From Thermoanaerobaculum sp964488355 (lineage in GTDB: Bacteria > Acidobacteriota > Thermoanaerobaculia > Thermoanaerobaculales > Thermoanaerobaculaceae): DNA of 64,000 nucleotides. The DNA lies in NCBI GenBank assembly GCA_964488355.1, contig CAZAUJ010000005.1, positions 94,293 through 158,292 of the forward strand, given 5' to 3'. The notes beneath the pieces are model-generated. The model was given only the letters and a program-made list of their open reading frames with translations, was not told where the DNA came from and did not search any database. Made by a program: the position numbers and the translations under genes. Positions 59,556-64,000 of the stretch are shown piece after piece (within the stretch, counting starts at the first letter, position 1; each line of letters begins with the position of its first letter).

Positions 59556-60212
59556 TCACGCCTCCGCGCCGCCTCCGGATCCGTACCGCTCGCTATCCAT
59601 TTCGATGAAGGTGTCCATCAACATGTTGGAGGCCACCTCGATGTCACGCATGAACTTGTTAATACGGCTCATGAAGTAGTTGTACCCCAGCTGGGCCGGA
59701 ATGGCGATGAACAAACCGGTGGCGGTAGTGATTAGCGCCTCGGAGATACCAGCAGCCACGGCACCCGGGTTCGAAAGACCGGCCTGAGCCAGGGTGGCGA
59801 AAGACTTAATCATGCCGGTAACAGTGCCCAAAAAACCCAACATGGGCGAGATGTTAGCCGAGGTCGCGAGCACCATCAGCCCCCGCTCCAAGCGCGCGCT
59901 CTCGAACACGGCAGCCGACTCAATGTTCTTCTCGATGTCTTCTTTGGGATGGCCATAGCGCGCCAGGGCCGCCTTGACCACGGAAGCCACCGGCCCCTGG
60001 TACTCCTCACACACCTTCATGGCCGCCCGCACATCCCGATTCACCAGCAAAGCCTTCCGAATCTTCGAGAGAAACTCGTTCACGTTCACCTTGGCCTTGC
60101 GCAACGCCAGCGCCCGCTCAACGATGAAAGTGGCGGTGAGCAGGGAAAAGACGAGCAGCGGCCACATGGTGACCCCACCTTGCTGGAAATAGGCAACTAG
60201 GTCTCCGAACAC
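59556..60212 (-). CDS. exbB: ExbB/TolQ/MotA-family proton channel
   Basis: This 218-residue inner-membrane protein has three hydrophobic segments (about residues 12-32, 110-135, 155-180) and the family block ISPMLGFLGTVTGMIKSFATLA. It forms the motor of the TonB system with ExbD. I chose the GTG at 60212 (FGDLVAYFQQGGVTMWPLL) because GAGGAGG precedes it; ten further in-frame residues upstream look like leader. Confidence 0.92.
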   Translation of the reverse strand: MFGDLVAYFQQGGVTMWPLLVFSLLTATFIVERALALRKAKVNVNEFLSKIRKALLVNRDVRAAMKVCEEYQGPVASVVKAALARYGHPKEDIEKNIESAAVFESARLERGLMVLATSANISPMLGFLGTVTGMIKSFATLAQAGLSNPGAVAAGISEALITTATGLFIAIPAQLGYNYFMSRINKFMRDIEVASNMLMDTFIEMDSERYGSGGGAEA

Positions 60213-60304
60213 GTTCGCCTCCTCACTTTCCCGAAGCGGCACCGGCGGTGCTCGCTCCGCTTAATTTTGCCGGGAAGGCTCTCCCTACCCTCGGCACTGT
60301 GAGG

Positions 60305-60856
60305 CTAACACAGTCCAGGGGGCCCGTCAACGCACAACCGGCTGCCGCCCGACACCACCCCCAGCTCGAACAGGTGGCACAGGGCCACAGCTAAGGCATC
60401 GGCAGCATCCGCAGGCGGGGTCTGCGGCAGGTTCAACAGGCGCTGCACCATCCAGGCCACTTGCGCTTTGGCCGCCGCCCCGTGCCCCACGATCCAGGAC
60501 TTGATGCGAGCCGGCTCGTACTCCACCACCTCGCCCCCCCAGTGCCCCAGCGCCACTAAGAGTGCCCCGCGCGCTTCCGCTAGGCGCAAGCTGGCGGAAA
60601 AGTAACGCGCGACAAAAGGGGTCTCCAGCGCAACCACCGCCGGCTGGAGCTCTGCCAGCAACTTGCACAGCGCGGCGGAAAGCTGTGCCAAAGCCTGCGC
60701 CCGGTTGGTTCCACGGCCACTGGCAATGCAACCGTAATCTGCCGCTTCCACCCGTCCAGCTTCGGCAGTTACCAACCCCCAGCCGGTGGTGCGACTCCCC
60801 GGATCCACCCCCAAAACGCGGATGCGCCCCTCAGGCTTCCAGGTACTTGGCGTCAA
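60305..60856 (-). CDS. ruvC: Holliday junction resolvase RuvC
   Basis: RuvC cuts Holliday junctions in recombination repair. The acidic residues are in LGVDPGSRTTGW, VALETPFVARYFSASLRL and PADAADALAVALCHL. The start is uncertain: TTG at 60856 overlaps the YebC gene by 26 bases and gives nine extra residues. No ATG or GTG occurs between it and the first beta strand RIRVLGVDPG. A GAGGGG precedes an ATC codon in that strand. Confidence 0.9.
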   Translation of the reverse strand: MTPSTWKPEGRIRVLGVDPGSRTTGWGLVTAEAGRVEAADYGCIASGRGTNRAQALAQLSAALCKLLAELQPAVVALETPFVARYFSASLRLAEARGALLVALGHWGGEVVEYEPARIKSWIVGHGAAAKAQVAWMVQRLLNLPQTPPADAADALAVALCHLFELGVVSGGSRLCVDGPPGLC

Positions 60857-61574
60857 CGTCGAAGTTGGCCCAGACGTTTTGCACGTCGTCCTGGTCCTCG
60901 AAAGCCTCCATGAGACGAATCATCTGCTCAGCCTTTTTGTCCTCCAAACGCACCTGGGTGGTGGGGACCATGTCAAGCTTGGCCTCCTCCACCAGGAAGC
61001 CCTTCTCTTCCAAAGCCGCTTTCACACGGTGCAGGTCTTCGGGGGCGGTGTAGATCTCAAAAAACTCTGGGTCTTCGGAAAAGAAGTCCTCCGCGCCCGC
61101 CTCTAAGGCCGCCTCCATCACCGCCTCTTCGCTTCCCGAGCTCTTGGGCACCAGGATGTAGCCCTGCTTTTTGAAGAGAAAAGAAACGCACCCGCTTTCG
61201 CCCAGGTTGCCCCCGTACTTGGAAAACAGGTGGCGGATTTCTGCGGTGGTGCGGTTACGGTTGTCGGTGAGCACCTGCAGCATCACCGCCACGCCGCCAG
61301 GACCGTAACCCTCGTAAACTACCTCTTCGTAGGTCACGCCCGGTAACTCGCCTGTGCCCCTCTGAATGGCCTTGTGGATGTTCTCTTGGGGCATGTTGGC
61401 CGCCCGCGCCGCCTGTACGGCTGCTCGCAGGCGCGGGTTGGCTTCCGGATCTCCACCTCCCAGACGAGCAGCAGTGGTTATCTCGCGGATGAGCTTGGTG
61501 AAGGTCTTGCCCCTCTTGGCATCCTGTTTGGCCTTCTTGTGCTTGATGGTGCTCCATTTATTGTGTCCAGACAT
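60831..61574 (-). CDS. YebC/PmpR-family (TACO1) protein
   Basis: This 247-residue protein is a standard YebC member: MSGHNKWSTIKHKKAKQDAKRGKTFTKLIREI at the start and AARAANMPQENIHKAIQRGTGE in the middle. The family acts as translation factors for proline-rich stretches or as transcriptional regulators. The yebC-ruvC order is common. GGAG precedes the ATG; a TACAAT lies further upstream at 61611-61616. Confidence 0.95.
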   Translation of the reverse strand: MSGHNKWSTIKHKKAKQDAKRGKTFTKLIREITTAARLGGGDPEANPRLRAAVQAARAANMPQENIHKAIQRGTGELPGVTYEEVVYEGYGPGGVAVMLQVLTDNRNRTTAEIRHLFSKYGGNLGESGCVSFLFKKQGYILVPKSSGSEEAVMEAALEAGAEDFFSEDPEFFEIYTAPEDLHRVKAALEEKGFLVEEAKLDMVPTTQVRLEDKKAEQMIRLMEAFEDQDDVQNVWANFDVDAKYLEA

Positions 61575-61634
61575 ACCACGCTCCTGGCCTAAACCGGCCG
61601 CGTCGTGTATTGTACACGTAAACAGGGGCTTCCC

Positions 61635-61663
61635 TTGACGGGGAGCCCGCCCTGGGGGACAAT
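61635..61663 (+). promoter_or_regulatory. Promoter of the receiver-kinase fusion gene
   Basis: TTGACG (61635-61640), 17 bases, GACAAT (61658-61663). The predicted leader of about 28 bases has GAGGTGG before the ATG at 61698. Confidence 0.55.
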
Positions 61664-61697
61664 ACCGGCTAGCCGGACCGAGAGGTGGAATGGGCCC

Positions 61698-64000
61698 ATG
61701 AAACCAACAGTCCTCCTCGTTGATTACGAGCCCCGGAACGCAGCCCGGTACCAGGGGGCTTTGGCTTCCCTGGGAGTGGAGTTTTTGGCTGCGGCCGACG
61801 TGGATGCGGCGGTGGCCCAGTGCAGCAAGGTGGAGCCAGCGGTGGTGCTGATAAGCTCGGTGCTGCCTCGGGTAAAGGTGGAGGACGCCATCACCCAGCT
61901 GCGAGCACGCGCCGGCTTGCGCAGTGCCCCCGTCGTAGTCCTCATGAGCGGCTACACTGGCACCGATCCGCGGACCGACGCTAACCTCTTAGGGGCGCAA
62001 GACATCCTGCCTAAGCCGTTTTCCGACCAGCAGCTGCGGGACTGCGTGAAGGGTTGGCTGGAAGCGGGCAGCCGGGGCCCGGCCGTGTCGGAAGTAACGA
62101 AGGTGGCCATTTTGGAGGCCCTTCGCCAGCAATCGGCCAGCGGACCTCAGGTCACCTCGCAGGAGCTGTTTGGCGATCTTCTGGAAGAAGAGGAATCGCC
62201 CAGCCCCGCGGATACCCAACGCATTCCTGTTCAGCCTAGGGCCCCGGCGGCACCCGCTAAGAAGTCGGAGCCCGCAACCGTCCCCCCATCCACACCCCCG
62301 CGGCCGCCGGCTGGCAGCAAACCCGTGGGCCCGGTCGAGGACGTGGAAAAAGTGCTGGAGGCGACGATTGCCGACGTTCTCAAGCCGGAAGGGCGGGCGC
62401 CCAAGCGAACGGAAGATACGGGCAGCAAGAAAGTTGAGGAGCTCCTCTCCCAAACCCTGTCCGGCCTGGAGGTCCCTCTCAAGCCAAAGAAGCCCGCGCC
62501 TCCAGCCAAGGCAGCACAAGGACCGGCGCCCGCCAAGCCTGAGCCGCCCAAGCCGGCCACCGCCGAGCCCGCGGCGCCGGCGGGCACGCCCTTCGGTCAG
62601 TACGAGCTTATCGAGCACATTGCCACCGGCGGAATGGCCGAAGTTTACAAGGCCCGCATGAAGGGGCTGGAAGGCTTCCAAAAGATCGTGGCCATCAAGC
62701 GCATCCTCCCGCACCTGACCGACAACGACGAGTTCGTCACCATGTTCATCGACGAGGCCAAGCTGGCAGCGCAGCTCCAGCACCCCAACATCATCCACAT
62801 TTACGACCTGGGAAAGATTGACCGCTCCTACTACATTGCCATGGAGTACATCGACGGCCTGGACCTGCGCAGCATCTTGCAGCGGCTGCAGGCCAAGGCC
62901 CAACGGTTCCCCCTGCCTTTGGCGTTGTATGTGGGGGCGCGCTTGGCCGATGCGCTTGACTACGCCCACCGCAAGCGGGACTTTAAGGGCCAAGCGATGG
63001 CCCTGGTCCACCGGGACGTCTCCCCGCAAAACGTGCTCATTTCCTTTGAGGGCGATATCAAGCTTTGCGACTTCGGCATTGCCAAAGCTGCTTCCAAGGC
63101 CTCCCACACCCGCGCCGGCGCCCTCAAGGGAAAGCTTCAGTACATGTCGCCGGAGCAGGCTTGGGGCAAGGATCTGGATCACCGCTCCGACATCTTCTCG
63201 CTGGGTTTGGTGCTCTACGAGATGATTACCGGCCGCAAAGCCTTCACCGGCGACTCGGAGCTCTCCATTTTAGAACAGGTGCGCTCACCAAAGATTGTCC
63301 CCCCGCGGGAGGTGGACCCGGCGGTCCCAGAGGACGTGGAAAAGATCCTGCTGAAGGCCCTCAAGGAGGATCGGGAGGAACGCTACCAGTCGGCAGCGGA
63401 TTTGGCCAAGGATTTGGAATCCGCTATGCGCGCGCTCGAGCCGGCTCCCAGCGCCGCCATACTCTCGGCCTTCCTGTGCGACCTGGTGGGCAGGGAAAGG
63501 CCGGCCCTGGCCACCGAGGTGGCGGCCACCGTCAAGCTGCCCACCACCCCTGCACCCACTCCTGCCCCACCCGCACCAAAACCGGTTCCCGCCCAGGCAC
63601 CCGCGACAAAGCCCACGCCCAAACCGCCAGCGCCAGGGCGGAGGCCGCAGCCAGTACCAAGCCCTCTGCCCGAGCTGGAAGAGGTAGCCCCGTCCCGGCG
63701 GGGTGTCCCCCCGGCCGCCTGGGCGGTGCCCGCCTTGCTCTTGGTCGCCGCGGGCGCTTACTTTCTGGCCCTCCGAGGCCGCCAGCCAGCCCCAACGGCG
63801 TTACCCACACCCACGCCGGAAGTGGTCGCACAGGTACCTACCCCCTTTATTGCTGAACCGGAGCTTCCGTCACCCGCCCCCACGCAGCCTGCGGCCGTGC
63901 CAGTGATTCTGGCCACAGCGACTCCACGCCTCCAGCCCACACCCACCCCTGCCCCAACTCGCGCTGTCGCCGCACGTGCAGCCTCCTTACCCACACCCAC
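61698..64000 (+). CDS. Degenerate receiver domain fused to a transmembrane Ser/Thr protein kinase, truncated by window end
   Basis: One frame is open from the ATG at 61698 to the window end (768 codons). Residues 1-120 are a receiver-like domain (KPTVLLVDYEP...ILPKPFSDQQL). The acidic pair is reduced (VDYE), and the phosphoacceptor position reads ISS instead of an Asp, so it is probably not phosphorylated. A Pro/Ala-rich linker (about 150-295) precedes a Hanks-type kinase (about 298-575) with GGMAEVYKA, VAIKR (Lys near 334), HRDVSPQN (Asp about 440), DFGIAK and MSPEQ. After another Pro-rich stretch, a membrane helix (about 672-695) leads to a Thr/Pro-repeat tail outside the membrane, cut by the window. 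Confidence 0.9.
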   Translation, partial: MKPTVLLVDYEPRNAARYQGALASLGVEFLAAADVDAAVAQCSKVEPAVVLISSVLPRVKVEDAITQLRARAGLRSAPVVVLMSGYTGTDPRTDANLLGAQDILPKPFSDQQLRDCVKGWLEAGSRGPAVSEVTKVAILEALRQQSASGPQVTSQELFGDLLEEEESPSPADTQRIPVQPRAPAAPAKKSEPATVPPSTPPRPPAGSKPVGPVEDVEKVLEATIADVLKPEGRAPKRTEDTGSKKVEELLSQTLSGLEVPLKPKKPAPPAKAAQGPAPAKPEPPKPATAEPAAPAGTPFGQYELIEHIATGGMAEVYKARMKGLEGFQKIVAIKRILPHLTDNDEFVTMFIDEAKLAAQLQHPNIIHIYDLGKIDRSYYIAMEYIDGLDLRSILQRLQAKAQRFPLPLALYVGARLADALDYAHRKRDFKGQAMALVHRDVSPQNVLISFEGDIKLCDFGIAKAASKASHTRAGALKGKLQYMSPEQAWGKDLDHRSDIFSLGLVLYEMITGRKAFTGDSELSILEQVRSPKIVPPREVDPAVPEDVEKILLKALKEDREERYQSAADLAKDLESAMRALEPAPSAAILSAFLCDLVGRERPALATEVAATVKLPTTPAPTPAPPAPKPVPAQAPATKPTPKPPAPGRRPQPVPSPLPELEEVAPSRRGVPPAAWAVPALLLVAAGAYFLALRGRQPAPTALPTPTPEVVAQVPTPFIAEPELPSPAPTQPAAVPVILATATPRLQPTPTPAPTRAVAARAASLPTP

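Overview
The window is one gene-dense, high-GC bacterial chromosome segment with no rRNA, tRNA, CRISPR array or recognisable insertion sequence. GTG starts are frequent, many gene pairs overlap by GTGA or ATGA, and intergenic gaps are short. The cell is didermic: it encodes BamD, TonB/ExbB/ExbD, LysM and lytic transglycosylase envelope proteins, and outer-membrane-type and secreted proteins. The S46 dipeptidyl-peptidase, MglA-type GTPase, fused signalling kinases and a conserved-looking protein beginning with an LTGFNTD motif suggest Acidobacteriota, perhaps near Thermoanaerobaculia. That assignment is an inference from gene content, not a database result.

Layout, left to right. 1-6.6 kb: end of a DUF2298-type membrane protein, argS, a CDGSH protein, a TGS-domain GTPase, a small membrane protein plus Na+/solute symporter pair, and nth. 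6.7-8.3 kb: malate dehydrogenase, then a 700-base gap with a REP-like repeat cluster and the rimP leader attenuator. 8.3-18.1 kb: the classic translation/RNA operon rimP-nusA-infB-DUF503-rbfA-DHH-truB-rpsO-pnp. 18.2-24.7 kb: an S46 peptidase, a broken HEPN gene behind a FmdB zinc ribbon, and a group of export-signal-bearing enzymes (Ntn asparaginase/isoaspartyl peptidase, amidohydrolase, PIMT). 24.7-28.1 kb: an FHA-GAF-PP2C phosphatase and a multiply frameshifted surface-protein pseudogene.

28.1-33.9 kb (minus strand) is the most unusual part. It is a tightly packed five-gene run: receiver-histidine kinase, an MglA-like Ras-family GTPase fused to a GAF-histidine kinase, a CheY-like receiver, a RimK-like ATP-grasp ligase and an RlmI-like methyltransferase. 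33.9-42 kb holds secreted and membrane proteins of unknown role, PAP2 phosphatase, ComF, proline dehydrogenase, a HAD phosphatase and a fatty acyl-CoA ligase. 42-51 kb is a cell-envelope and isoprenoid operon (truA-uppS-cdsA-dxr-rseP-PASTA protein-rpe-bamD), followed by LysM, Fis-like and lytic transglycosylase genes. 51-56 kb: tatA, an AmgK-like kinase, rlmN, a laccase-domain protein and ftsEX. 56-60.2 kb (minus strand): exbB-exbD-exbD-tonB-DUF4388-TPR. 60.3-64 kb: ruvC, a YebC protein and, running off the right edge, a degenerate receiver fused to a Ser/Thr protein kinase.

A recurring regulatory theme is visible by eye. Many genes have a TAnnnT -10 hexamer placed 6 to 8 bases before a GTG or ATG start, which predicts leaderless mRNAs. 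Operon-leading genes with longer leaders (mdh, rimP, rpsO, the FmdB gene, the LTGFNTD-family gene) have -35/-10 pairs, and several of these leaders carry clear hairpins.
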